DNA of 50,523 bases, from positions 1 through 50,523 of the forward strand of contig NZ_MRYI01000027.1 in assembly GCF_002260525.1 (NCBI RefSeq), in the 5' to 3' direction. A program made the translations under genes and the position numbers. A model generated the notes under the pieces. The model made no database searches. It was not told the origin of the DNA and saw nothing but the letters and a program-made list of their open reading frames with translations. Shown piece after piece: positions 36,439-44,542 of this stretch (the stretch's first letter is position 1; each line of letters opens with the position of its first letter). This DNA comes from Hahella sp. CCB-MM4. GTDB taxonomy: Bacteria; Pseudomonadota; Gammaproteobacteria; Pseudomonadales; Oleiphilaceae.

Positions 36439-37467
36439 ATGACAAACCACACCACTCCAACTAATGAATACTCCAGCCAATATATCGACCTGGTATCCGA
36501 AAGAGTCGGCGGCGAAACCATCGCCTGTAGCGATGACTTTTTCGCCGAGATGGAAAACCTGATCAAACCCGGTCGCGGTGTGTTCATCGATGACAAATAT
36601 ACCGAACGCGGTAAATGGATGGATGGCTGGGAATCTGCCCGCAGCTACGGTCGTGATAATGGCCGTGACCATGACTGGTGTATCCTGCGCCTGGGAATTC
36701 CTGGTGTCATCCGCGGTATCGATGTGGACACCAACCATTTCCGCGGAAACGCTCCCCTGTCCGTCTCCATGGAAGCCTGTGCTTGTGATGGTGAGCTGAC
36801 AGACAACGCCGAGTGGGTAGAAATCCTAACTCAATCTGATGTCGAGCCCCACAGCCAGAACCTGTTCAAAATTAAGAGCGATTCTGCCTGGACACATGTT
36901 CGTCTGCGTATTTATCCCGACGGTGGCGTTGCCCGCCTGCGCATTTACGGCGACCCACAAATTTCCTGGAACAATTTCCTTCCCGGTGAGCTGATCGACC
37001 TGGCCTCAATCAAAAACGGCGGCCGCGCAATTCTATGCAGCGATATGTTCTTCAGCGACAAAAACAACCTGCTGATGCCGAACCGTGGCGTCAACATGGG
37101 AGACGGCTGGGAAACCAAACGCCGTCGCGACGGCAAGAATGACTGGGTGATTGTGAAACTTGCTGCCGCCGGATCAGTCAACAAAGTGCTCATCGACACC
37201 AATCACTTTAAGGGTAACTTCCCGGATACTTTTTCCCTGGAAGGTATCGTCAGTAGCGATGACAACTTCGGTGACGGCGCGGAAGGAAAAAATGCGGAGT
37301 GGCAGACCATTATTCCCAAGACCAAACTGCATGCTCACCGGGAGCATCTATTCATCAACGAAATTCAATCCTCCTCTGAACAACAGTTTACGCACGTACG
37401 CTTGAATATCTTCCCTGACGGCGGTGTCAGCCGTATGCGTGTTTACGGATACCGTAAGGAGGACTAA
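36439..37467 (+). CDS. alc: Allantoicase
   Basis: Allantoicase splits allantoate into S-ureidoglycolate and urea. The product of about 342 residues consists of two tandem copies of the family's jelly-roll domain. Each copy shows CSD(D/M)FF near its start, a NLxxPxRG segment, DGWE(S/T)xR, a DW block (HDWCILRLGIPG; NDWVIVKLAAAG), DTNHF(R/K)GN(A/F)P and a closing VRLxIxPDGGVxRxRxYG. I chose ATG 36439 with GGAAAA before it; an in-frame TTG lies 33 bases upstream. The uraD gene starts three bases after its stop and its ribosome site (AAGGAGG) lies inside the end of alc. Use of allantoicase rather than allantoate amidohydrolase means nitrogen leaves as urea. Confidence 0.95.
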   Translation: MTNHTTPTNEYSSQYIDLVSERVGGETIACSDDFFAEMENLIKPGRGVFIDDKYTERGKWMDGWESARSYGRDNGRDHDWCILRLGIPGVIRGIDVDTNHFRGNAPLSVSMEACACDGELTDNAEWVEILTQSDVEPHSQNLFKIKSDSAWTHVRLRIYPDGGVARLRIYGDPQISWNNFLPGELIDLASIKNGGRAILCSDMFFSDKNNLLMPNRGVNMGDGWETKRRRDGKNDWVIVKLAAAGSVNKVLIDTNHFKGNFPDTFSLEGIVSSDDNFGDGAEGKNAEWQTIIPKTKLHAHREHLFINEIQSSSEQQFTHVRLNIFPDGGVSRMRVYGYRKED

Positions 37468-37469
37468 TC

Positions 37470-37970
37470 GTGGGACTCGAAACAGTTAATCAACAATCCA
37501 TGGAAGAAGCACGTCACACCTTTATGCAGTGCTGCACGTCTTCCGCCTGGGTTGAACGCATGGCTGCCAGCCGGCCATACATGGGCGCGGAGAGCCTTTT
37601 CAAGATCGCCGATCGACACTGGGCTGAACTGGGAGAATCCGATTTTCTAGAAGCCTTTGAAGGCCACCCCAAGATTGGTGACGTCAACAGTCTTCGCGCC
37701 AAATATGCCAATACCAAAGCGCTGGCTGGAGCCGAACAGTCAGGCGTGAACGTCGCAACGGATGAAACTCTGAAAGCACTCGCGGACGGAAACACAGCCT
37801 ATGAAGAAAAGTTCGGCTTTATCTTCATCGTTTGCGCCACTGGTAAAAGTGCCGAAGAGATGCTGGAACTGCTGAACCAGCGTCTGCCAAATGACCGTGA
37901 CACCGAGCTGCGTAACGCCGCAGAAGAACAACGTAAAATCACTCGAATTCGTTTGGAAAAATTAGTATGA
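37470..37970 (+). CDS. uraD: OHCU decarboxylase
   Basis: UraD decarboxylates 2-oxo-4-hydroxy-4-carboxy-5-ureidoimidazoline to S-allantoin, the last step of the uricase branch. The 166-residue helical product has the key block FEGHPKIGDVNSLRAKYA with the catalytic His, SxxEQxGV-type (GAEQSGVNVA), YEEKFGFIFIVCATGKSAEEML and R-rich closing RKITRIRLEKL, all typical. It begins at GTG 37470 with AAGGAGG eight bases before it and overlaps uraH by four bases (ATGA). It is a stand-alone protein here, not fused to UraH or PuuE. Confidence 0.95.
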   Translation: MGLETVNQQSMEEARHTFMQCCTSSAWVERMAASRPYMGAESLFKIADRHWAELGESDFLEAFEGHPKIGDVNSLRAKYANTKALAGAEQSGVNVATDETLKALADGNTAYEEKFGFIFIVCATGKSAEEMLELLNQRLPNDRDTELRNAAEEQRKITRIRLEKLV

Positions 37971-38308
37971 GCCAGATCACGACCCATATCCTGGATACTA
38001 CACGCGGCTGTCCCGCCTCCGAAGTGCCGATTGTTTTAAGTCAGATGACGGATGACGGTTGGAAGCAAATTGCCGAAGGACATACCAATCACGATGGTCG
38101 AATTGGTAAGTTATTGGAAGTGGGGCGAGTGCTGGATTCAGGCTGCTACCGTATGCACTTCGATACCCAAGCCTATTTCAAAAGCAACGGTGATCCGGTG
38201 TTTTATCCCTTCGTGGATATCGTCTTCCAGATAACCGGTAATGGGCAGCATTACCATATTCCGCTCCTGCTAGCCGCTTACGGCTACTCCACCTATCGGG
38301 GGAGCTGA
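37967..38308 (+). CDS. uraH: 5-hydroxyisourate hydrolase
   Basis: UraH (transthyretin-like protein) hydrolyses 5-hydroxyisourate, the product of urate oxidation, to OHCU. The 113-residue protein starts with ITTHILDTTRGCPA, contains the conserved DGRI (NHDGRIGKLLE), FYPFVDIVF and HYHIPLLLAAYGYSTYRGS, ending in the YRGS motif that defines HIU hydrolases as opposed to vertebrate transthyretin. It lacks a signal peptide, so it is cytoplasmic. It overlaps uraD by four bases and is followed after one base by allA. Confidence 0.96.
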   Translation: MSQITTHILDTTRGCPASEVPIVLSQMTDDGWKQIAEGHTNHDGRIGKLLEVGRVLDSGCYRMHFDTQAYFKSNGDPVFYPFVDIVFQITGNGQHYHIPLLLAAYGYSTYRGS

Positions 38309-38309
38309 A

Positions 38310-38819
38310 ATGACCGGTCGCGTTGTTACTCCACAACCCCTCACCCGCGAGGCATTTGCACCTTATGGTGATGTGATCGAAATTCACGATCAGGCCAAAG
38401 TCCTGGAGATCAACCAGGGCTATACCCAACGCTTTCACGATCTTGCCAATGTTGACGTGGCGGCTCAGGGTGGCAGGCCCTTGATCAACATTTTCCGTTC
38501 CACTCCACTTCCAAGTCCCCTTTTATTGGAAGTGATGGAACGGCACCCTCTATCCAGCCAGGCGTTTATTCCGCTGAACCAGCGCCCTTATCTGGTGGCA
38601 GTGGCTGCGCCGGGTGAGCTGGATCCCCGGGAAATCCAGGTCTTCCTGGCAGGCCCGAATCAAGGGGTCAATTATCACAAAGGAACCTGGCACCACTTCT
38701 GCCTGGCATTGGATGAAGTCAGCGATTTTCTGGTGGTCGACCGGGGTGGTGAAGGTGACAACTGTGACGAAGTCATACTCAGTCTCGATCAAGTCATAAC
38801 GATAAATCTGGAGGACTAA
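38310..38819 (+). CDS. allA: Ureidoglycolate lyase
   Basis: AllA converts ureidoglycolate to glyoxylate and urea, completing the path. The 169-residue cupin-type product begins with PLTREAFAPYGDVIE, and has F..HDLANVDV, NIFRSTP, MERHPLSSQAFIPL, YLVAVA, FLAGPNQGVNYHKGTWHHFCLAL and LVVDRGGEGDNCDE, which are the family's signature blocks, including the GV.Y..GTWHH segment. The start lies one base after the uraH stop (TGAA-ATG) and the stop one base before the guaD ribosome-site-linked start, so it is in the middle of a tight operon. Confidence 0.95.
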   Translation: MTGRVVTPQPLTREAFAPYGDVIEIHDQAKVLEINQGYTQRFHDLANVDVAAQGGRPLINIFRSTPLPSPLLLEVMERHPLSSQAFIPLNQRPYLVAVAAPGELDPREIQVFLAGPNQGVNYHKGTWHHFCLALDEVSDFLVVDRGGEGDNCDEVILSLDQVITINLED

Positions 38820-38821
38820 AC

Positions 38822-40147
38822 GTGAGCCAATCATTGAAAGCCATTCGCGGCGCTATTCTTCATTTTCTGGATGACCCGACCAAAGTGGGCAATACCGGAG
38901 GCCAGGTTTCAGATTGTTATGAATACTTCGAAGATGGCTTGTTGATCATCAAGGACGGCCATGTGGAACAAGTCGGCCATGCCGGGGATCTTCTTCCGAC
39001 GCTCCCTGCCCTGTTTCCGATTGAAGAATACTCCGACAGTCTGATCGTTCCAGGCTTTATCGATACTCATATCCACTATCCACAGACTGAAATGATCGCT
39101 TCTTACGGAGAGCAGTTGCTGGAATGGCTGGAAACTTACACTTTTCCTACCGAAAAGCAGTTCCACAATAGCCAGTATGCGGGCGAAATCGCCGACTTTT
39201 TCCTGGATCAATTACTCAACAACGGCACCACCACAGCTCTGGTCTTCGGTAGCGTGCATCCTGAATCCGTTGATGCGTTCTTTACCAAAGCCGAGGCCAA
39301 AAATCTTCGGATGATTTGCGGTAAGGTGCTGATGGATCGCCATGCTCCGGAAGATCTGACCGATACACCTGACACCGGATATGAAGACAGTAAAGCACTG
39401 ATCGAGAAATGGCATAACCGGGGCCGCCTGCAATACGCGGTCACTCCCAGATTCGCTCCCACCTGCACACCGGCTCAACTGGATAAAGCTGGCGAATTAT
39501 TGCGTCTGCAGCCGGATCTGTACATGCACACCCACCTTTCCGAAAACACCAACGAAGTGGCGTGGGTGAAAGATCTGTTTCCGGAAAGTGAAAACTATCT
39601 GGATGCCTACGATCAGTTTGGTCTGCTGACAAAACGCAGTGTCTTTGCTCATGGCATTCATTTGTGTGACCAGGAATACCAGCGTCTGCATGACACGGAA
39701 TCCGCTATCGCCTTCTGCCCTACTTCCAATCTGTTCCTGGGTAGTGGTCTGTTCAATCTGAAGAAAGCAGAAGAGTTCGATGTCAAAGTCGGCCTGGGCA
39801 CCGATGTTGGTGCGGGCACCAGCTTCTCCATTTTGGAAACCCTGAATGAAGCCTATAAAACCCAGCAGCTTCGTGGGGAAAAACTGACTCCTCTCAAATC
39901 TTTCTATCTGGCCACACTGGGAAGCGCCAGAGCGTTGGACCTGGAAGACAAAATCGGCAATTTCGAATCCGGCAAAGAAGCTGATTTTGTGGTGCTGGAT
40001 CTGAAATCCACGCCACTGATTTCCATGCGCCTGAAGCACAGCAAAGACCTGGAAGAAACGCTTTTCGTATTGGCCATGTTAGGTGACGACCGCTCCGTCA
40101 AAGCCACCTACATCATGGGCGAAAAAGCCCACGAGAAAACCAATTAA
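38822..40147 (+). CDS. guaD: Guanine deaminase
   Basis: Guanine deaminase converts guanine to xanthine and ammonia, feeding xanthine dehydrogenase. The 441-residue amidohydrolase has the zinc site PGFIDTHIHYPQTEM, YTFPTEKQF, RFAPTCTPAQL, MHTHLSEN, FAHGIHLCD and the metal Asp in GLGTDVGAGTSFS, all diagnostic of guanine deaminase rather than cytosine deaminase or TRZ/ATZ enzymes. The start is GTG 38822 with GGAGGAC upstream. A hairpin lies between it and puuD, so puuD may have partly separate mRNA levels. Confidence 0.95.
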   Translation: MSQSLKAIRGAILHFLDDPTKVGNTGGQVSDCYEYFEDGLLIIKDGHVEQVGHAGDLLPTLPALFPIEEYSDSLIVPGFIDTHIHYPQTEMIASYGEQLLEWLETYTFPTEKQFHNSQYAGEIADFFLDQLLNNGTTTALVFGSVHPESVDAFFTKAEAKNLRMICGKVLMDRHAPEDLTDTPDTGYEDSKALIEKWHNRGRLQYAVTPRFAPTCTPAQLDKAGELLRLQPDLYMHTHLSENTNEVAWVKDLFPESENYLDAYDQFGLLTKRSVFAHGIHLCDQEYQRLHDTESAIAFCPTSNLFLGSGLFNLKKAEEFDVKVGLGTDVGAGTSFSILETLNEAYKTQQLRGEKLTPLKSFYLATLGSARALDLEDKIGNFESGKEADFVVLDLKSTPLISMRLKHSKDLEETLFVLAMLGDDRSVKATYIMGEKAHEKTN

Positions 40148-40150
40148 CCT

Positions 40151-40177
40151 GTAGGGGCGAACCTATGTGTTCGCCCT
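40151..40177 (+). repeat. Palindromic hairpin element between guaD and puuD
   Basis: GGGCGAAC (40155-40162), loop CTATGT, GTTCGCCC (40169-40176), with the flanking GTAG(G) on the left. No T-run follows on the plus strand. The sequence resembles the dispersed GTAGGGGCGAAC-type palindromes I recall from intergenic regions of many bacterial genomes. It may be a mobile palindrome, an mRNA-stabilising hairpin or a partial terminator in the operon. Confidence 0.6.
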
Positions 40178-40225
40178 AAAAAACGAACAAGAATAAGTCT
40201 AACAAGAAACCCGGAGGTAGCCGCT

Positions 40226-41437
40226 ATGGACCCCTTTATCAATGAAGTGCTGAACCTGTTACTTCGCTTCTTCCACGTCATCACCGGCATCGCCTGGATC
40301 GGTGCTTCCTTCTACTTCATCTGGCTGGATAATTCCCTGGAAAATCCACCTAAGTGGAAAGCAGATAAAGGTATACGCGGTGATCTATGGGCTATCCATG
40401 GCGGAGGCTTCTATGAAGTCGCCAAATACCGTCTGGCGCCCCCGGAAATGCCGAAACATTTGCACTGGTTCAAGTGGGAAGCCTACACGACTTGGATCAC
40501 CGGCTTCTTCCTGCTGTCTTTGATGTATTACGTCGGTGCTGAGGCTTACCTGATCGATAAAAGAGTCGCCGATCTCAGTCAAGGTCAAGCCATTGCTATC
40601 GGGCTGAGCGTGATCATTGGTGGCTGGTTCTTCTACGACTTACTGTGCAAATCTCCTCTTGCCAAAAACGGAACACTGCTGGGAATCGTGCTCTTTGCCG
40701 GTGGGACTGGTCTGGCCTATTTCCTCACCCAGGTTTTCAGCGCCAGAGGGGCCTACATCCATATGGGGGCCGTCATCGGCACCATCATGGCCGGAAACGT
40801 TTTCCGGGTCATCATGCCAGGACAGCGAGCACTTGTTGATGCCGTAAAAGCCGGCGGCGCTCCGGATCCTAGCTGGGCTGAAAAAGCCAAGCTGCGCTCC
40901 ACTCATAACACTTACACCACGCTGCCTCTGATCTTCATCATGATCAGCAACCACTATCCTATTACTTACAACCATGCCTACAACTGGGCTGTGTTGATGG
41001 CCATCGTCGTGATTACCGCCGCTATCAGACGTTACTTTGTCCTTCGTCACACCAACAAGGAAACCCCATGGATTCTGGCGGGTGCAGGCGTTGCTACCCT
41101 GGCTCTGGTGGTCATGATCGCACCTAAATCCATCTCCGTCCCAGCCCAGGCAGAAGCTGCTGATGTCGTCGCATCCGTGAACGTCAACAAAGTAGAAAGC
41201 GTCCTGCAGTCCCGCTGTGCCGTATGCCATTCGTCCTCCCCGACAGACGACATGTTCGGAACAGCACCGGGCGGTGTGATGCTGGATGATATCGCTCAAA
41301 TGAAACAATGGGCTCCGAGAATTCAGGCCCGTGCAGTTGATTCCACAGATATGCCGTTTATGAATAAAACCGGTATGACAGATGATGAACGTGTGCTGGT
41401 AGGTGAGTGGATCGCCGCCGGCGCGCCTGAGAGTTGA
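40226..41437 (+). CDS. puuD: Membrane-bound urate oxidase with cytochrome c domain
   Basis: PuuD oxidises urate to 5-hydroxyisourate in the inner membrane and passes electrons to its own C-terminal cytochrome c, so it makes no peroxide. The 403-residue product has the N-terminal multi-helix domain (FFHVITGIAWIGASFYFIWLD; LHWFKWEAYTTWITGFFLL; HMGAVIGTIMAGNVFRVIMPGQ; THNTYTTLPLIFIMIS) with about eight transmembrane helices, then CAVCH at 331-335 and a likely heme Met in MPFMNKTGMTDDER. AGGAGGT precedes the start. It supplies the urate step between XdhAB and UraH, for which no uricase or HpxO is present. A strong hairpin follows. Confidence 0.95.
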   Translation: MDPFINEVLNLLLRFFHVITGIAWIGASFYFIWLDNSLENPPKWKADKGIRGDLWAIHGGGFYEVAKYRLAPPEMPKHLHWFKWEAYTTWITGFFLLSLMYYVGAEAYLIDKRVADLSQGQAIAIGLSVIIGGWFFYDLLCKSPLAKNGTLLGIVLFAGGTGLAYFLTQVFSARGAYIHMGAVIGTIMAGNVFRVIMPGQRALVDAVKAGGAPDPSWAEKAKLRSTHNTYTTLPLIFIMISNHYPITYNHAYNWAVLMAIVVITAAIRRYFVLRHTNKETPWILAGAGVATLALVVMIAPKSISVPAQAEAADVVASVNVNKVESVLQSRCAVCHSSSPTDDMFGTAPGGVMLDDIAQMKQWAPRIQARAVDSTDMPFMNKTGMTDDERVLVGEWIAAGAPES

Positions 41438-41472
41438 ATCTCGCCTTGGCAGGGATGCCTTCTTTATTGGAT

Positions 41473-41506
41473 AACCTAAACGGGTCAGTGAACCCGTTTA
41501 GGTTTT
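41473..41506. terminator. Bidirectional terminator after puuD
   Basis: AACCTAAACGGG (41473-41484) and CCCGTTTAGGTT (41493-41504) form a perfect 12-base stem with an eight-base loop, followed by TT on the plus strand and preceded by A/T on the other side. It lies between the stops of puuD and of the convergent small gene and closes the purine cluster. Confidence 0.8.
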
Positions 41507-41510
41507 GCGA

Positions 41511-41831
41511 CTAACTATTAATACGGAAAGATTCGTCTTTCCACACATCACCGTATCCCAAGGATGTCAGATATCCGATAGTGATGTTCATCAGCTTTTC
41601 CATCCAAAATTCGAGATCATACTGATTTGATATTTCACGATCCTCAGCATGGTCTTCCGCAGCATCGTCGCTCATAGACCAAAAGAATTCAGTTAAAGTC
41701 TTTGCCTCTTCAGCATTTCGAACGTCCATCTGGCCACCATAAACCATGCTCGCCAAAGAATTCTCTGCCCTAGATGCATAATGAAGAGCGATGGTTTTAG
41801 CTGGTTGCTGGTATTCTGAAAACTCCATCAT
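41511..41831 (-). CDS. Hypothetical acidic protein
   Basis: A 106-residue acidic protein that I do not recognise. It begins MMEFSEYQQPAKTIALHY and includes a long acidic helix (SMSDDAAEDHAEDREISNQYDLEFW). No signal peptide, membrane helix or cysteine is present, so it is probably cytoplasmic. TTGGAGG lies before the double ATG. It is convergent with puuD. The 327 bases between it and the rsgA leader ORF hold no supported gene. Confidence 0.6.
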   Translation of the reverse strand: MMEFSEYQQPAKTIALHYASRAENSLASMVYGGQMDVRNAEEAKTLTEFFWSMSDDAAEDHAEDREISNQYDLEFWMEKLMNITIGYLTSLGYGDVWKDESFRINS

Positions 41832-42158
41832 GATTTAAAGGCCTCCAACTGAAGATCGCTCATCACAGCCATTCTCTGTGCAAGACGAGTTAATTTACCA
41901 ACAAGACTTTCGACTGTCATCACTGAACAGGGGACCGTCTGAAGCAATTACCTTCATATCAATTACCCAAAAAGCTTTCATCAAATTCCCTTCAACTCCT
42001 GTTAGACAAGTGGCCATGGACGCCCATAGTTATGTATCAAAATGTAGACAACCAATCCCCTTATAGGTCTTTCAAGGCCTTTTCTTGCAAATAGGATTTC
42101 TTTAATCCAATGAAATGCTATATTACCTGCTCCCAAAAAACGGTTAGGAGAATATTTG

Positions 42159-42197
42159 ATGATTGTAATGACGCCTGACCGGGCAAACGCTCACTAA
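42159..42197 (+). CDS. Candidate 12-residue leader peptide upstream of rsgA
   Basis: AGGAG (42146-42150) is followed after eight bases by an ATG that opens the frame MIVMTPDRANAH and stops at TAA 42195-42197. The spacing and strength of the ribosome site are those of a real translated gene. The stop is 116 bases before the rsgA start. The frame's second half (ACCGGGC, 42178-42184) can pair with GCCCGGT at 42240-42246, so a ribosome on it would change downstream folding. This is the classic layout of a regulatory leader peptide. I know of no named counterpart. Confidence 0.5.
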   Translation: MIVMTPDRANAH

Positions 42198-42273
42198 GGA
42201 TTCTTTCGGCAGCCGCCTAATTCCCTGAGACGTCACTTCGCCCGGTGTTTAACCGGGGCTTAAAGCTAGCCCC
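42178..42273 (+). promoter_or_regulatory. Mutually exclusive hairpins in the rsgA leader (attenuator-like)
   Basis: Three overlapping pairings are possible: ACCGGGC (42178-42184) with GCCCGGT (42240-42246); CCCGGT (42241-42246) with ACCGGG (42252-42257, loop GTTTA); and GGGGCT (42255-42260) with AGCCCC (42268-42273, loop TAAAGCT). The second shares bases with both others, so they cannot all form. A last stem-loop (ACGC-ATTT-GCGT, about 42291-42302, flanked by ACAAA and TTTGT) lies just before the GTG start and encloses its AGGGG. The leader could thus control transcription or rsgA translation in response to leader translation. Confidence 0.5.
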
Positions 42274-42313
42274 AGAGGTTTTACAAATTTACGCATTTGC
42301 GTAGGGGTTTGTC

Positions 42314-43357
42314 GTGACTCATCATTTATCTTTAGCCGACTTAGGTTGGCAGCCATTTTTTCAACAACAACTCAGTCTTGAAGACTGGGAACATCTCATT
42401 CCCGCTCGTATTGTGGAGCGTCATCGCTCAGAAATTGAGGTTTTGACGGAGTCAAACCTGTTCTCCCTTGCCATCACCCATTCAATGCCAGACTTAACGG
42501 TTGGGGATTGGCTGTTATTGTCACAAGATGGAAGCTTTGTCCGTGCACTGGAACGTAAAAGTTGCTTTAGACGTAGAGCCGCAGGAAACAAAGCCGACGA
42601 ACAGTTAATTGCCGCCAATGTGGACACTGCATTTATTGTCTGCTCTCTTAACGATGATTTTAACCTGAATCGTATTGAGCGATATCTGGCTGTGGTCAAT
42701 GAAGCAGGCGCAGAGCCGGTCATCGTCCTGAGCAAAATGGATTTGTGTGCTGACCCCGACTCTTTCAAACAGCAAATACATCGAATTGACCCGATGTTAA
42801 GCGTTGAACTGGTCAATGGGCTGGATATACATAGCGTTGATTCACTCAAGAGCTGGTGTGGGAAAGGCAAGTCAGTTGTCCTGTTGGGTTCTTCCGGCAC
42901 CGGTAAGTCCACCATTACCAATTCCCTGCTGGAAGAAGAGCGACAACAAACGGGGGGCATCAGAATGTCAGATGACAAAGGCAGGCACACAACAACCCGT
43001 CGCTCATTATTGCCAATAGCAAATGGAGGTTTGCTGATCGATACCCCCGGAATGCGTGAGATCCAGTTAACCAATTGTCAGGAAGGTATTGCATCAACCT
43101 TCGCTGAGATTGAAGCCTTGGCTCAAAATTGCCGATTTAGTGACTGTTCACACTCCGGTGAACCCGGCTGTTATGTCACTCACTCAATTCAGCTCGGTGA
43201 GCTGAGCCAGAGAAGGCTGGATAACTATCAAAAGCTTTCCCGGGAACAGGCATATAACTCTGCCAGCCTGGCAGAAAGACGTGCCAAAGATCGTGAACTA
43301 GGCAGGTTCTATAAGCGCATACAGCGAAAATCAAAAATTAACAAAAGAGGAGAATAA
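42314..43357 (+). CDS. rsgA: Ribosome small-subunit GTPase RsgA (YjeQ family)
   Basis: RsgA is a circularly permuted GTPase that checks late 30S maturation, releasing RbfA. The 347-residue product has an N-terminal OB-type domain (GDWLLLSQDG), the G4-first order SKMD, then G1 GSSGTGKST, G2 region GRHTTTRR and G3 DTPGMRE, and a C-terminal zinc knuckle (CRFSDCSHSGEPGC). It begins at GTG 42314. The N-terminus (LADLGWQPFFQQQL) is that of the longer RsgA variant found in many marine gammaproteobacteria, often as a second copy beside the housekeeping gene. No psd, orn or other usual rsgA neighbour is near, which supports a paralogue. A 14-base hairpin follows the stop. Confidence 0.92.
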   Translation: MTHHLSLADLGWQPFFQQQLSLEDWEHLIPARIVERHRSEIEVLTESNLFSLAITHSMPDLTVGDWLLLSQDGSFVRALERKSCFRRRAAGNKADEQLIAANVDTAFIVCSLNDDFNLNRIERYLAVVNEAGAEPVIVLSKMDLCADPDSFKQQIHRIDPMLSVELVNGLDIHSVDSLKSWCGKGKSVVLLGSSGTGKSTITNSLLEEERQQTGGIRMSDDKGRHTTTRRSLLPIANGGLLIDTPGMREIQLTNCQEGIASTFAEIEALAQNCRFSDCSHSGEPGCYVTHSIQLGELSQRRLDNYQKLSREQAYNSASLAERRAKDRELGRFYKRIQRKSKINKRGE

Positions 43358-43363
43358 CCAAAC

Positions 43364-43415
43364 CACCAGAACAAGCGAACGGACCTCGCACCTGACCGCT
43401 TGTTCTGGTGTTCTC
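43364..43415 (+). terminator. Terminator after rsgA
   Basis: CACCAGAACAAGCG (43364-43377) and CGCTTGTTCTGGTG (43397-43410) form a perfect 14-base stem with a 19-base loop, followed by TTCTCT. It lies directly after the rsgA stop and is separated from the next gene by about 120 bases. Confidence 0.7.
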
Positions 43416-43537
43416 TAATGATTTCAAGGTATCAGATTATCCATTCGTTGAATGAGCACCTATCGCAAGTGATGACATGCGGGATGAACTCTGACGTGTC
43501 AGATAGCTAAATTCAGCCTTGGGAAGATACATAGTCA

Positions 43538-44443
43538 TTACAACTGTTCCCGCTCTCGTGCATACCGCGCGGGAGGAATCCCAACATGACGGGCGAAGGC
43601 AACACTGAACGTGCTTGCAGAACTGTAGCCAACACGCTCCGCCACCTCGGCGACAGCAGCATCTTTTTCCCTCAAGAGTTTCTTTGCCAAAGCCATGCGC
43701 CAGGATAGCAGGTAGTCCATAGGAGTCATTCCCACAGCACGGCTGAAACGCTCGAAAAACGCGGATCTGGATAACGCTGCCTCTCTTGCAAGTTCAGCCA
43801 TGGTCCAGGATTTGGACGGACTCTCATGCATTCGTCTCAGGGCAACGGCAAGGCGTTCATCCGCAAGCCCATTGAGAAGCCCTGGTGACGAAGCGGTCTT
43901 TGGTGTAAACCTGAACACTTCGATCAATAGAACCTCTAAAAGACGAGGTAAGATAAGATCACGAGCCGGTCGCATGGCGCGCGATTCATCCGCAACCAGC
44001 TGAACCAGTGTAGTAAGTCGCTTCTCGCCGCGAACATGAACCAGTTGAGGCAGTAGAGAAACCAGCAGCGAGGCATCCGATGAACCAAAAGCACAATAAC
44101 CTACCAGCATCCTGACATCAGGGGGTCCGCTTTGGAGGCCACACCTGACTTCACCACTGGGCAAGGGAACAATCAAAGGATCGATATGTTCGGGAGGTAC
44201 CTGCTCCAACCCGGACATGGTGAATCCTTCGGCCGAAGGTATCAGGACAAAATCACTCTCCTTGAGAATAAGTGGCTCATGTCCGTCGACAGCAAGCTGG
44301 CAGGAGCCCTCAACCACCACACAGAAAAAAGGTCGGCCGTATTCAGAACGACGAACCTGCCAATGACCTGCGCATGTAACATTTTTTGAAAACGGGGCGG
44401 CGGGTTGTAGCAGCGTGACGACCTCTGCCAGTGGATCTATCAT
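43538..44443 (-). CDS. AraC-family transcriptional regulator
   Basis: A 301-residue regulator. The N-terminal cupin half (VEGSCQLAVDGHEPLILKESDFVLIPS) is of the kind that controls divergent oxidoreductase genes. The C-terminal AraC domain has two helix-turn-helices, WTMAELAREAALSRSAFFERFSRAVGMTPMDYLLSWRM and VAEVAERVGYSSASTFSVAFARHVGIPPARYAR. It is divergent from an SDR gene across 99 bases, so that gene is the likely target, perhaps with autoregulation. The inducer is unknown. Confidence 0.92.
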   Translation of the reverse strand: MIDPLAEVVTLLQPAAPFSKNVTCAGHWQVRRSEYGRPFFCVVVEGSCQLAVDGHEPLILKESDFVLIPSAEGFTMSGLEQVPPEHIDPLIVPLPSGEVRCGLQSGPPDVRMLVGYCAFGSSDASLLVSLLPQLVHVRGEKRLTTLVQLVADESRAMRPARDLILPRLLEVLLIEVFRFTPKTASSPGLLNGLADERLAVALRRMHESPSKSWTMAELAREAALSRSAFFERFSRAVGMTPMDYLLSWRMALAKKLLREKDAAVAEVAERVGYSSASTFSVAFARHVGIPPARYAREREQL

Positions 44444-44542
44444 TCCCGGACTCTTACCAAAGTTTTATGGACTAGTGATTGTAGAAAGTCCGACTATGAA
44501 AATCTATCGTTTCCATTCTGCAAACCAACTGAAGGTATTCAT

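Noticed and set aside
41878-42066. 62-residue open frame before the rsgA leader
   Set aside because: No ribosome site, no family features and random-looking composition. Treated as non-coding.
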